Shown in pieces: positions 25,436-34,346 of a DNA stretch of 64,000 nt. Location: NCBI RefSeq assembly GCF_028737265.1, contig NZ_JAQZAK010000002.1, positions 620,001 through 684,000 of the forward strand. Direction: 5' to 3'. Position numbers and translations under genes: made by a program. Positions within the stretch are counted from its first letter, which is position 1; every line of letters begins with the position of its first letter. This stretch comes from Actinomycetospora callitridis. Lineage in GTDB: Bacteria > Actinomycetota > Actinomycetes > Mycobacteriales > Pseudonocardiaceae. The notes under the pieces were generated by a model that made no database searches, had not been told where the DNA came from, and saw only the letters and a program-made list of their open reading frames with translations.

Positions 25436-28400
25436 TCACCGGAAGTCCCGGGAGCTCGAGGGCACGCGGAGCTCGAGGCGTTCGATGCGGTCGGCGACGA
25501 GGTTGACCACGGTCGGCGCGTCGTGGGCGCGCTCGACCCGGCCGCGGATCACGAGCGCCGCGCTGGTGCGGGCCACCACCCGGTGGCGCGCCCAGAGCCC
25601 CTCCGAGCAGACCACGTTGAGCATGCCGGTCTCGTCCTCGAGGTTGAGGAACGTCGTGCCGCCCGCGGTCGCGGGACGCTGGCGGTGGGTGACCACCCCG
25701 CCGACCTCGATGCGCTCGCCCTCGGGCACGCGGGCGACCGCACCGACCGAGTAGGCGCCGCGCTCCTCGAGCGCGTGGCGCAGGTGGGTCACCGGGTGGC
25801 TGTCGGGCGTGAGGCCGGTGGCCCAGACGTCGGCGACGGTGAGCTCCACCGCGCTCATCCCCGGCAGCGCCGGCGCCTCGAGACCCACGGCGGTGCCGGG
25901 CAGGCGGTCGTGACGCACGCCGTCGCGCACCACCCCGACCCCGGCCGCCGCCGCACCGGCCGCCCACAGCGCCTCGCGGCGCTCGAGCCCGAAGCAGCGC
26001 AGCGCCCCGGCGGTGGCCAGCGCCTCGACCTGCGCGGTGGGCAGCTCGGCGCGGCGCGCGAGGTCCGCGACGTCCCGGTAGGGGCCCTCCCGTTCCCGTT
26101 CCGCCACGATCCGGGCGGCCACCTCGTCCCCCATCCCGCGCACCCCGGCGAGACCGAGCCGCACGGCGACCCCGCCGGTGCTGTCCGGATGCGGCTCCAG
26201 GCCCGGGGTGTCCGCGGAGACCAGGACGTCGGGGCCGAGCACCACCACCCCGTGGCGGCGGGCGTCGGCGGTGAGCGACTGGGGCGAGTAGAAGCCCATC
26301 GGCTGGGCGCGCAGCAGCGCCGCGCAGAAGGCGGCCGGGTAGTAGAACTTGTACCAGGCGCTGACGTAGACCAGCGACGCGAAGCTGATCGAGTGGCTCT
26401 CCGGGAAGCCGAAGTTGGCGAACGCCTTGGTCTTGCCGAAGATCGTGTCCGCGAGGTCCCCGGTGATCCCGTTGGCGGCCATCCCCTCGTAGAACCGCTC
26501 GCGCATCCGCTCGATCCGCTCGCTCGAGCGCTTGGCCGACAGCGCGCGCCGCAGCTCGTCGGCCTCGGCGGCGGAGAAGCCCGCGACGTCCACCGCGAGC
26601 TGCATGAGCTGCTCCTGGAACAGCGGCACCCCGAGCGTCTTCTCCAGGGCCGGCTCGCAGAGCGGGTGGTCGTAGACGATGCGCTCCAGCCCGTTGCGCC
26701 GCCGGATGTAGGGGTGCACCGAGCCGCCCTGGATGGGCCCGGGACGGATCAGCGCGACCTCGACCACCAGGTCGTAGAACTCCCGCGGCCGCAGGCGGGG
26801 CAGCGTCGCCATCTGCGCCCGGGACTCGACCTGGAACACGCCCACCGAGTCGCCCTCGGCGAGCATCGCGAAGACCTTCTCGTCGGTGGCCTGCAGCTCG
26901 TGCAGCTTCACGCGGACGTCGTGGTGCTCGGCGACGAGGTCGGCGGCGTAGTGCAGCACCGAGAGCATGCCCAGGCCCAGCAGGTCGATCTTGACCAGCC
27001 CGACCGCCGCCGCGTCGTCCTTGTCCCACTGGATGACGCTGCGTCCCGGCATCCGTCCCCACTCCACGGGCACCACCTGGTCGACCGGGCGGTCGCAGAT
27101 GACCATGCCGCCGGAGTGGATCCCCAGGTGGCGGGGGAAGCCCGCGATCTGCTCGGCGAGGGAGGCGACCGCCGCCGGCATCTCGGGCACCTGGCCCGCC
27201 AGCGCTGCGCCCGTACCTCCGGTCGACGGCCCCCACCGGTCTATCTGCTTGCTCCACGCGTCCTGCTGGCCCTGCGCGAAGCCCAGCGCGCGGGCCGCGT
27301 CGCGCACCGCCGAGCGCGGCCGGTAGGTGATGACGTTGGCGACCTGCGCCGCGCGGTCGCGCCCGTAGCGGGCGTAGACGTACTGGATGGCCTCCTCGCG
27401 GCGATCGGACTCGATGTCGAGGTCGATGTCGGGATAGCCGTCGCGCTCCGGGGAGAGGAACCGCTCGAACAGCAGGTTCATCTCGACGGCGTCGACGTGG
27501 GTGATGCCCAGCGCGAAGCACACCGCCGAGTTCGCCGCCGACCCCCGACCCTGACAGTAGATGTCATGATCGGAGCAGTACTTCACGATGTCGGCGACGA
27601 TGAGGAAGTAGCCGGGGAAGCCCTGCTTCTCGATGACCCCGAGCTCGTGCTCGATCACCTCGAACGCCCGCGGTGAGCGCATCCGGTCGCCGTAGCGCAG
27701 CGCGGCCCCCATCCACGTCAGCCGGCGCAGCCAGCTCGCCTCGGTCTCGCCCTCGGGCACCGCGAACGGGGGCAGCTCGGGCGCCAGCAGGTCGAGGGAG
27801 AACGCGCACTCGCGACCCAGCTCCGCGGCGCGGGCGACGGCCTGCGGGTGGCGGGCGAAGCGCTCGGCCATCTCCGCCCCGGAGCGCAGGTGGGCCGGCC
27901 CCGGCGGCAGCCAGCCCTCGGCGTCGTCGAGGCTGCGCCGCGCCCGCACCGCCGCCAGCGCGGCCGCGAGCCGGGCGCGGTCGGGGGTGGCGTAGTGCGC
28001 GCCGGTGGTGGCCACCGTGCGCAGGCCGCGCCCCCGGTCGGCCCCCGCGGCGAGCCCCGCCAGCGCCGCGTTGCGCTCGGTGTCGTCCGGGAGGCCCTGG
28101 TCGGTGAGCTCGACCGCGATGTTCTCGGCGCCGAACAGGGCGACGAGACGGTCGAGCTCGCGGGCGGCGCCGACCGCCCCCTCCGCGGCCAGCGCCCGGC
28201 GCACCGATCCCTTGCGGCACCCCGTCAGCACCTGGACGTGCCCACCGAGCGTCGCCGCGACCCGCTCGGCGTCGTAGACCGGGCGCCCCTTCTCCCCGTG
28301 GGTGTGCATCTGCCCCTCGGTGATCGCCCGCGAGATCGCCCGGTAGCCGTCGGGGTCGCGGGCGAGGACCAGCAGGTGGTCGCCCTCGGGATCGGGCACA

Positions 28401-28999
28401 CCGTTCTGCGGCGCGGACAGGCCCAGCGAGAGCTCGGCGCCGTAGACCGTCGGCACCCCCAGCTCCTGCGCGGCCTCGGCGAAGCGGACCACGCCGTACA
28501 TGCCGTCGTGGTCGGTGAGCGCGATCGCCTCCAGCCCCAGCCGCGCGGCCTCCTCGACCAGCTCCTCGGGATGCGACGCGCCGTCGAGGAAGCTGAAGTT
28601 GGAGTGCACGTGCAGCTCGGCGTAGGGGACGGTGACGCCCGTCGGGCGCGTCCCCGCCGGCGACCGGTAGGGCGTGCGGTGCCGCGACCACGCCGGGCTG
28701 TCGCCCCCGTCGCCCGGGAAGTGCTCCTCGCGCGGCGGGCGGAGCGTGCCGGGGCCGTCGATCCGCTCGCTGTCGTCGTAGGCCAGGGGGTCGCGCACGA
28801 CGTCGTCCGGCGGCCAGGGGCCGATGTGACCCTCGTGCGGCTCGGCGTCCCTTCTGGCCGCGCTCCGCTGCGCCGCGTCGCCCTGGATCGCCTTCCGCGA
28901 GCCGTTGCCCCGACCCTGCAGGCTGGGCCCGTCGGAGGGGCGCCCCGACAGCAGGCGCTCCATCTCCGACCAGCTCACCGGCGGGTTGCCCCACCCCAC
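25436..28999 (-). CDS. dnaE2: Error-prone DNA polymerase III alpha subunit
   Basis: 1187 residues, a C-family polymerase for SOS-induced translesion synthesis. It begins GWGNPPVSWSEMERLL like other DnaE2 proteins. An unusual Arg/Pro-rich insert then precedes the PHP domain, which starts near residue 126 (YAELHVHSNFSFLDGASH) with the TDHDGMYG motif. The catalytic carboxylates are in the block DGYPDIDLDIES, and YCQGRGSAANS is the usual lead-in. The C-terminal OB-fold (EVGGVVTHRQRP, then TFLNLEDETGMLNVV) is intact. It is the last gene of the imuA'-imuB-dnaE2 operon, 50 bases after imuB, behind a LexA box at 31635. Its role depends on ImuB for access to the replisome. Confidence 0.95.
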   Translation of the reverse strand: MGWGNPPVSWSEMERLLSGRPSDGPSLQGRGNGSRKAIQGDAAQRSAARRDAEPHEGHIGPWPPDDVVRDPLAYDDSERIDGPGTLRPPREEHFPGDGGDSPAWSRHRTPYRSPAGTRPTGVTVPYAELHVHSNFSFLDGASHPEELVEEAARLGLEAIALTDHDGMYGVVRFAEAAQELGVPTVYGAELSLGLSAPQNGVPDPEGDHLLVLARDPDGYRAISRAITEGQMHTHGEKGRPVYDAERVAATLGGHVQVLTGCRKGSVRRALAAEGAVGAARELDRLVALFGAENIAVELTDQGLPDDTERNAALAGLAAGADRGRGLRTVATTGAHYATPDRARLAAALAAVRARRSLDDAEGWLPPGPAHLRSGAEMAERFARHPQAVARAAELGRECAFSLDLLAPELPPFAVPEGETEASWLRRLTWMGAALRYGDRMRSPRAFEVIEHELGVIEKQGFPGYFLIVADIVKYCSDHDIYCQGRGSAANSAVCFALGITHVDAVEMNLLFERFLSPERDGYPDIDLDIESDRREEAIQYVYARYGRDRAAQVANVITYRPRSAVRDAARALGFAQGQQDAWSKQIDRWGPSTGGTGAALAGQVPEMPAAVASLAEQIAGFPRHLGIHSGGMVICDRPVDQVVPVEWGRMPGRSVIQWDKDDAAAVGLVKIDLLGLGMLSVLHYAADLVAEHHDVRVKLHELQATDEKVFAMLAEGDSVGVFQVESRAQMATLPRLRPREFYDLVVEVALIRPGPIQGGSVHPYIRRRNGLERIVYDHPLCEPALEKTLGVPLFQEQLMQLAVDVAGFSAAEADELRRALSAKRSSERIERMRERFYEGMAANGITGDLADTIFGKTKAFANFGFPESHSISFASLVYVSAWYKFYYPAAFCAALLRAQPMGFYSPQSLTADARRHGVVVLGPDVLVSADTPGLEPHPDSTGGVAVRLGLAGVRGMGDEVAARIVAEREREGPYRDVADLARRAELPTAQVEALATAGALRCFGLERREALWAAGAAAAGVGVVRDGVRHDRLPGTAVGLEAPALPGMSAVELTVADVWATGLTPDSHPVTHLRHALEERGAYSVGAVARVPEGERIEVGGVVTHRQRPATAGGTTFLNLEDETGMLNVVCSEGLWARHRVVARTSAALVIRGRVERAHDAPTVVNLVADRIERLELRVPSSSRDFR

Positions 29000-29049
29000 G
29001 TCAGATCCCTCCCTCGGCGACGGTCCGGCTCCCCGGCGCTCCGCGTCCG

Positions 29050-30762
29050 TCAGTCATAGATCCCCTCCACCGCCCAGCGCTCGCCGCGGTGGACGAGCAG
29101 CAGCGCGCGCCCCACCGCGTCGGCGCCGGACGCCACCGGGTCGGGCGCGAGGTCGGCGGCCGGGTCGGGCTCGGGGTCGCGGCCTGCGGCGATCTCGTCG
29201 GCGTCGGTGGCGCACACGACCTGGATGCGCACGCTGCCCCCCGCCACCGCCCGGGGGTCCCACCAGCGGCCGGGATCGGGCCACGGGCCGCCCCAGGCCC
29301 GGACCGGCGCGGTGGGCGCCGCCGGGTCGGTGCCGAGGGCCACGTGCGCCGGCGGCGCCGAGAGACGACCACGGGTGGCCCGACGCACCGGGGCGCCGTC
29401 GGCGTCGAGCACCCGCGCCGGCAGCGGCTCGGGCGGCACCCGGGCCGGCGACGGGGCGGTCAGCGCCCCGGGCCAGGGGGCCTGCGGATCGAGGCCCGGG
29501 GTCTCGCGCTCGTCGCCCCACGGCACCAGCTGGATCCGCTCGCCCGGCCCCCGCCCGCCACCGGACACCCCGGTGAGCACCTCCTCGGGCCCGAGCAGGC
29601 CCTGGACCCGCACCAGCGCCCGGCCGGCCCGCTCGTCGGCCACCCCGACCTCGCCCCAGAGCCCGAGCTGCAGCCGCCCCGCCTCGACGACCTCCTCCGG
29701 CACGAGGCGCAGCACCGTGAGCCCGCCGTCGGACCGCCCGGCCCCCTCCCCTCGACGCGAGAGCCAGCCCTCGAGCTGCCAGCGGACGCGGTCGGCGGTG
29801 CCGTTCGGGGTCAGCGGCTCGGCACAGCGCCACACCCGGGCCAGCTCGTCGCCCTCGGTGGTGCGGGCCTGCACCCCGAGGCGCGTGCACGCGAGCCCCG
29901 CCCGCCCCAGCGCCTCGTGCAGGCGTTCGGCGAGCGAGCGGGCGGCGAAGGCGGCGGCGTCGACGCGGTCGACCGGGGGATCGAGCGGGAGCTCCACGGT
30001 GAGCTCGTCGGGGATGCGGCGCCGCGAGGGCGGGCGCTCGTCGAGCCCGCCGGCCAGCCGGTGGGCCCGGACCGCGGCCGCGTCGAAGCGCGAGGCCACG
30101 TCGGTGGCCGACAGCTCGGCGAAGGCGCCCAGCGTGCCGAGACCGAGGCGGCGCAGCAGACCGATCAGCTCCGCGCGGGCGGCGCTGGCGTCGTCGTCGG
30201 CACCCGCGGTGTCGGGCTCGACGCCCGGTTCGAGCTCGAGCTCGGTGACCGGCAGCGGCGCCAGGAACGCCGGGCTCTCTCCCGCCGGCACCAGCAGCGA
30301 GCGACGCGCGGCGAGCCCGGCGGCGAACAGCCCGTCGGCCACCCCCACCTGGCACTCCACGTGGGCGCGCGCGGCGACGTGGTCGACCAGGCGCTCGGCC
30401 ACGATCTCCTCGCTGCCGAAGTACCGGGTGGGCCCGCGCGCCGAGAGCGCGACCAGCCCGGGGCGCACCACCTCCACGCCGGGCGCCAGCTCCTCGACCG
30501 CCGCGGCGACCGGCTCGAAGCCCCGGGCGTCGCGCTCGGGATCGCGGGCGAGCACCGCGAGGTCGGGGCAGCGGGCCTGGGCCTCGCGGCGCCGCAGCCC
30601 CCGGCGCACCCCCTGCGCCCGCGCCGTCGCCGAGCAGGCCACGACCCGGTGCGACGCCAGGACCGCGGCGGGCCGCGCGGACGGCAGGCCGGCCTCGGCC
30701 GCGCCGGCCACCACCGGCCAGTCGGGACACCACAGCGCCAGGACCCGCGCGGGCGCGCTCAT
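29050..30762 (-). CDS. imuB: ImuB, Y-family polymerase-like mutasome subunit
   Basis: 570 residues from the ATG at 30762, which overlaps the imuA' stop in ATGA. The N-terminal half has the Y-family fold (RVLALWCPDWPVVAG, GLRRREAQARCPDL, GPTRYFGSEE, CQVGVADGLFAAGLAAR). The usual catalytic Asp and Glu of active Y polymerases are not evident, in line with known ImuB proteins, which act as beta-clamp adaptors rather than polymerases. The HhH-like region ELIGLLRRLGLGTLGAFAELS and little-finger domain follow. The last 150 residues are a less conserved Pro/Arg-rich tail that should carry ImuA' and DnaE2 contacts. Confidence 0.9.
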   Translation of the reverse strand: MSAPARVLALWCPDWPVVAGAAEAGLPSARPAAVLASHRVVACSATARAQGVRRGLRRREAQARCPDLAVLARDPERDARGFEPVAAAVEELAPGVEVVRPGLVALSARGPTRYFGSEEIVAERLVDHVAARAHVECQVGVADGLFAAGLAARRSLLVPAGESPAFLAPLPVTELELEPGVEPDTAGADDDASAARAELIGLLRRLGLGTLGAFAELSATDVASRFDAAAVRAHRLAGGLDERPPSRRRIPDELTVELPLDPPVDRVDAAAFAARSLAERLHEALGRAGLACTRLGVQARTTEGDELARVWRCAEPLTPNGTADRVRWQLEGWLSRRGEGAGRSDGGLTVLRLVPEEVVEAGRLQLGLWGEVGVADERAGRALVRVQGLLGPEEVLTGVSGGGRGPGERIQLVPWGDERETPGLDPQAPWPGALTAPSPARVPPEPLPARVLDADGAPVRRATRGRLSAPPAHVALGTDPAAPTAPVRAWGGPWPDPGRWWDPRAVAGGSVRIQVVCATDADEIAAGRDPEPDPAADLAPDPVASGADAVGRALLLVHRGERWAVEGIYD

Positions 30763-31622
30763 CCGACCGCCCCGATGCGCGTCGGCTCCTCCGGCACCGG
30801 GCGCGGCGGCCCGGTCAGCGGCGCCCCGATCGGCAGCTCGCCGTCCGGCGCGCACTCCCCGGCCGGCCCGGGCAGCAGCACCGGCACCTCCTGCTCGCCG
30901 GGACGACCACGGGCGGCGCAGCGCACGCGGACGCGTCGCGAGCGCAGCCGCCCCGTGCCGTCGCCGCCGAGCCCGGCCCACGCGCCGCCCTCGGCCCGCA
31001 GCTCGACCTCGGCGCCCGGCCACATCCCCGGCGCGCCCACGGGGACCAGCACCGCCCCCCGCTGACGCACCCGGGCCCCGAGCCGCTGCCGATCCCCCGC
31101 CGGCCAGCGCACCCCCGGCAGCGTGGTGTCGAGCACGACCACGTCCACCCCGTCGACCAGCGCGGCGACCACCGCCGCCGGACGGGGACCGGGGCGCGGC
31201 ACCAGCGCCGTGCGGGACAGGTCGAGCCCCGCCTCGGCGGCGGCCTGGATCCCCAGGTCGGGCAGGCCCACCAGCGCGCACCACGCCCCGGCCCGCGACG
31301 CCTCGGCCAGCAGCGCGAGCAGCAGCGACGTGGAGCCGCACACGGCGACCGCCGACCCGCGCCGCAGCCCGCCCCCGGGCAGGACCCCGGCCAGCGGCCC
31401 CGCCACCGGCAGCACCGCGCTGCCCTCGCGATCGACCGGCCGGGGCGGCTCGGGCTCCGGCGTGGGCTCCACGGGCTCCGGCGTGGGCGCGGCCGGGCGG
31501 CCTGCACGGCGGCCCTTCAGCTCGGAGGCCCGCACCACCCCCAGGTCTGCCCAGCGGCGCGACGGGGAACCCTGCCCGTCGAGCAGCGACGAGACCGACG
31601 ACGACACCGGTGCAGCGGTCAC
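30759..31622 (-). CDS. imuA': ImuA', RecA-like mutasome subunit
   Basis: 287 residues from a GTG at 31622. The central part resembles a degenerate RecA core: LAGVLPGGGLRRGSAVAVCGSTSLLLALLAEASRAGAW corresponds to the Walker A strand-loop-helix with a poor P-loop, and VDVVVLDTTLP to Walker B. It is Pro-rich at both ends. It is the first gene of the mutasome operon and begins 12 bases after a perfect LexA box. ImuA' joins ImuB and DnaE2 in SOS mutagenesis. The weak Walker A agrees with the non-RecA role of this family. Confidence 0.87.
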   Translation of the reverse strand: MTAAPVSSSVSSLLDGQGSPSRRWADLGVVRASELKGRRAGRPAAPTPEPVEPTPEPEPPRPVDREGSAVLPVAGPLAGVLPGGGLRRGSAVAVCGSTSLLLALLAEASRAGAWCALVGLPDLGIQAAAEAGLDLSRTALVPRPGPRPAAVVAALVDGVDVVVLDTTLPGVRWPAGDRQRLGARVRQRGAVLVPVGAPGMWPGAEVELRAEGGAWAGLGGDGTGRLRSRRVRVRCAARGRPGEQEVPVLLPGPAGECAPDGELPIGAPLTGPPRPVPEEPTRIGAVG

Positions 31623-31634
31623 GACCCCTCCTCA

Positions 31635-31650
31635 TCGAACACGTGTTCGA
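31635..31650. promoter_or_regulatory. LexA (SOS) box
   Basis: TCGAACACGTGTTCGA is a perfect 16-bp palindrome matching the actinobacterial SOS box pattern TCGAAC-N4-GTTCGA. It lies 12 bases upstream of the imuA' start codon. Confidence 0.95.
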
Positions 31651-31659
31651 ACAGGGAGG

Positions 31660-31665
31660 ACGCTA
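31660..31665 (-). promoter_or_regulatory. Candidate -10 of the mutasome promoter
   Basis: On the minus strand TAGCGT (TANNNT type) would place the transcription start near or within the LexA box, so bound LexA would block RNA polymerase. No clear -35 is visible. Confidence 0.35.
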
Positions 31666-31825
31666 GCTCAGTCCCCCGACAGCCACGAGCCCTGCGGGCC
31701 GGGATCACCCTGACCGGCGGAGAGCTTCGGAGAACGAAGCATGCGCCGGGGACAGGTCCGGTCCGCTCCTCGCCGCAGCGGCCCACGGCTCGCCCGGCCG
31801 TCGCGGGACGGGCAGGCTCCGGACC

Positions 31826-32601
31826 ATGACCGAGCGTGTCCTCGTCACCGGAGCCGCCGGACGGATCGGCGGCTACCTGCGGTCCCGCCTCGCCCGCCCC
31901 GGTCGCACCCTGCGCCTGCTCGACATCGACACACCGCCCGACCCGGGAGCCGACGAGGAGGTCGTCACCGCCTCCGTCACCGACCTCGACGCGCTCGTCG
32001 CGGCGAGCGCGGGAGCCGACGCCGTCGTCCACCTCGGCGGGCACAGCGGCGAGGAGGCGTGGGACCACATCCTCGCCACCAACATCCACGGCACCTACGT
32101 CGTGTTCGAGGCCGCGCGGGCGTGCCGCGCGTCGTGTTCGCCAGCAGCAACCACGCCGCCGGCTTCCACCCCGCCGTCGACCCCGTGCCCGACGACCTCC
32201 CACCCCGGCCGGACACCTACTACGGCGTCGGCAAGGTGGCCGGCGAGGCGCTCGGCAGCCTCTACCACGACCGCTACGGCCTCGACGTGGTCTGCCTGCG
32301 GATCGGGACGTGTCGCGAGCGCCCCACGGACGCCCGCGGACTGTCGACGTGGCTCTCGCCCGACGACTGCGGCCGGCTCGTCGAGGCGTCGCTGACCTGC
32401 CCGTCCCCGGGCTTCCGCATCGTCTGGGGCGTCTCGGCCAACACCCGCCGACGGTGGGCGCTCGCCGGCGCGCACGAGATCGGCTACCGCCCGCAGGACG
32501 ACGCCGAGGTGTTCGCCGACGAGGTGGACCGGCGTCCGGCCGCCACCGACTCCTACGTGGGCGGCGAGTTCGCGGGCTCGTCCTTCGACGCCCCGGCCTG
32601 A
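31826..32601 (+). pseudogene. Frameshifted uronate dehydrogenase-like NAD-dependent epimerase/dehydratase
   Basis: The ATG at 31826 opens a normal short-chain dehydrogenase: VLVTGAAGRIGGYL (GxxGxxG), VVHLGGHSG and NIHGTYVVFEAA. Near 32116-32119 the homology jumps to another frame, continuing VPRVVFASSNHAAGFHP, then YYGVGKVAGE (catalytic YxxxK) and TWLSPDDCGRLVEAS up to the stop at 32601. The change corresponds to loss of one base (or four) in a GC run. Read together the two halves make a 250-260-residue protein resembling uronate dehydrogenase, which oxidises uronic acids to aldarolactones. Either the gene is inactivated or the base was miscalled; both halves are otherwise intact, so decay would be recent. 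The 3' end overlaps the convergent chorismate mutase-like gene by 49 bases. Confidence 0.75.
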
Positions 32602-32873
32602 GCCACGACGGCCTCCTCGATCCGGATGGCCTCCTCCATGAGCATGTCGGCCAGGCGCACCAGGAAGCCCTCGTCGAGGCCGTGCTCCCGCGCCCGGACC
32701 GCGGCCTGACGCTCCACCTCGGCCGCCCGACCGGGCTGGAACACCGGCATCCCGGCCTGCGCCTTGAGCGCCCCGACGCGCTCGATGCAGCGCATCCGGT
32801 CGCGCACGAGGGCGAACAGGGCCTCGTCGATGCCGTCGAGCTCCGCGCGCAGCTCCCCGAGCCCCTCGGTCAC
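32553..32873 (-). CDS. Chorismate mutase type II-like protein (AroQ/PchB fold)
   Basis: 106 residues from the GTG at 32873, with AGGAGG five bases upstream. It is all-helical: GELRAELDGIDEALFALVRDRMRCIERVGALKAQAG is the long first helix with the conserved Arg/Asp pattern, followed by VFQPGRAAEVERQ and the last helix LADMLMEEAIRIEEAVV. That order is the AroQ fold, also used by isochorismate-pyruvate lyase PchB. Residue choice does not separate the two activities. It is distinct from the chorismate mutase at 48600. It is divergent from the DHA2 exporter, with 63 bases between. Confidence 0.78.
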   Translation of the reverse strand: MTEGLGELRAELDGIDEALFALVRDRMRCIERVGALKAQAGMPVFQPGRAAEVERQAAVRAREHGLDEGFLVRLADMLMEEAIRIEEAVVAQAGASKDEPANSPPT

Positions 32874-32936
32874 GATTCCTCCTGGGATCGACCCACAGTG
32901 ATGACGAGCCGGACGAGCCGACCTACGGTACCGCTC

Positions 32937-34328
32937 ATGGCCCTGCCGACGGCTACGTTGCGTGCATCGCGGCCGTTCCTCCCCGTCGCGGCGGGCCTCT
33001 TCTGCATCCAGCTCGACTTCTTCTCGCTCGGCCTGGCCCTGCCGACGATCGCCGTCGACCTGGGCACGACGGTGACGGACCTGCAGTGGCTGCTCAGCGG
33101 CTACATGATCGCCCTCGGCGCCGTGCTGATCCCGGCGGGGCGGCTCGGCGAGATGCTGGGGCGCCGCGAGGTGCTGCTCACCGGGATCGCGGTGTTCGGG
33201 CTGAGCTCGCTGGTGTGCGGGGTGGCGACGTCGGTGCCGGTGCTCATCGCCGCCCGCGCCGTGCAGGGCGTCGGCGCCGCGCTGATCATGCCGGCGGGCT
33301 TCGCGCTGGTCACCAACGCGACCACCGAGCAGGAGCGCCCGAAGGTCATCGGGGTGCTGCTCGGCGTGTCCGGGGTCGGCACCGCCCTCGGTCCGGTCCT
33401 CGGCGGCGTGCTGTCGTCCACCGTGGGCTGGCGCTGGGTGTTCCTCGTCAACGTGCCGGTGGCCCTGCTCGCGCTGTGGTCCGGCCGGCGTCTGCGGACC
33501 TCCCGCGACGAGGAGGCCGGACGCGACCTGCGCCGCCTCGACTGGTGGGGCGTGCTCACCGTCGTCGGCGGGCTCGTCGCCGTCAGCGTCGCGATCGACG
33601 ACGTCGGCGTCCAGGGCTGGACCACCCCGGCGACCTGGGGTCCGCTGCTCGGCGGGATCGCGCTGCTCGTCGCGTTCGGTATCCGCGAGCACCACGCGGC
33701 CGCGCCGCTCGTGCGGCCCTCGCTGGTGCGCAACCGCCTGTTCGTCGTCCTCTGCGCCGCCGGCACGCTCGCCAACATCGGGACGGTCACCTACGTCGTC
33801 GCCGCCACCATCGACCTGCAGACCCTGCGCGGCCTCTCCGCGGCGGCGGCCGGGCTGGCCTTCGTCGTGTCGTCGGTGGGGCTCGCGGCCTGCGGGCCGC
33901 TCTCCGGGTGGCTGACGACGAAGGTCCCGGCCGGCCTCGTCATGGCCGTCGCGGTCCTGGCCTGCCCGCCGGCCCTGGTGCTGCTGGCGTTCGCCCGGTC
34001 GCTGCCGCTCTACGTCCTCGCGCTCGGGCTCTGCGGACTGACCACGGGCATGGGGTACGGGCTCGGCCAGCTCGCGGTGCAGAACGTCCTCCCGCCGCAG
34101 CAGTCGGCCGAGGGCTCCGGGGTCATGCTCACCTCGCTCATCTGCTTCGGCGGCATCGGGGTCGTGGCGGCCACCGCGGTGATCGAGGCGGTCGGGCCGC
34201 GGCCGCCGACGTCGGCCGGGCTGGCGCTGGCCCTGCTCACCGTCGCCGCCCTCCTCCTCGTCGCCGGCGTCGCGACCCTGATCAGCCAGTGGCCGCGCCG
34301 CCGCGCTCCCCGAACCGTGTCCGTCTGA
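32937..34328 (+). CDS. DHA2-family (EmrB/QacA) MFS exporter, 14 helices
   Basis: 463 residues from the ATG at 32937. The N-terminal helix FLPVAAGLFCIQLDFFSLGLALPTIAVDL, the segment TDLQWLLSGYMIALGAVLIPAGRLGEMLGRR with motif A, and GVSGVGTALGPVLGGVLSS with the antiporter motif C are all characteristic of 14-helix drug:H+ antiporters. The longer open frame before the ATG is only overlap with the dehydrogenase gene. The following esterase gene begins 18 bases downstream on the same strand, so the two may be co-transcribed. Substrate is unknown. Confidence 0.87.
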   Translation: MALPTATLRASRPFLPVAAGLFCIQLDFFSLGLALPTIAVDLGTTVTDLQWLLSGYMIALGAVLIPAGRLGEMLGRREVLLTGIAVFGLSSLVCGVATSVPVLIAARAVQGVGAALIMPAGFALVTNATTEQERPKVIGVLLGVSGVGTALGPVLGGVLSSTVGWRWVFLVNVPVALLALWSGRRLRTSRDEEAGRDLRRLDWWGVLTVVGGLVAVSVAIDDVGVQGWTTPATWGPLLGGIALLVAFGIREHHAAAPLVRPSLVRNRLFVVLCAAGTLANIGTVTYVVAATIDLQTLRGLSAAAAGLAFVVSSVGLAACGPLSGWLTTKVPAGLVMAVAVLACPPALVLLAFARSLPLYVLALGLCGLTTGMGYGLGQLAVQNVLPPQQSAEGSGVMLTSLICFGGIGVVAATAVIEAVGPRPPTSAGLALALLTVAALLLVAGVATLISQWPRRRAPRTVSV

Positions 34329-34346
34329 GGAGAAGGAGGACGACCC

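Noticed and set aside
32101..32140. Programmed ribosomal frameshift in the uronate dehydrogenase-like gene
   Set aside because: No slippery heptamer and no evident downstream structure; a base deletion or sequencing error is simpler.
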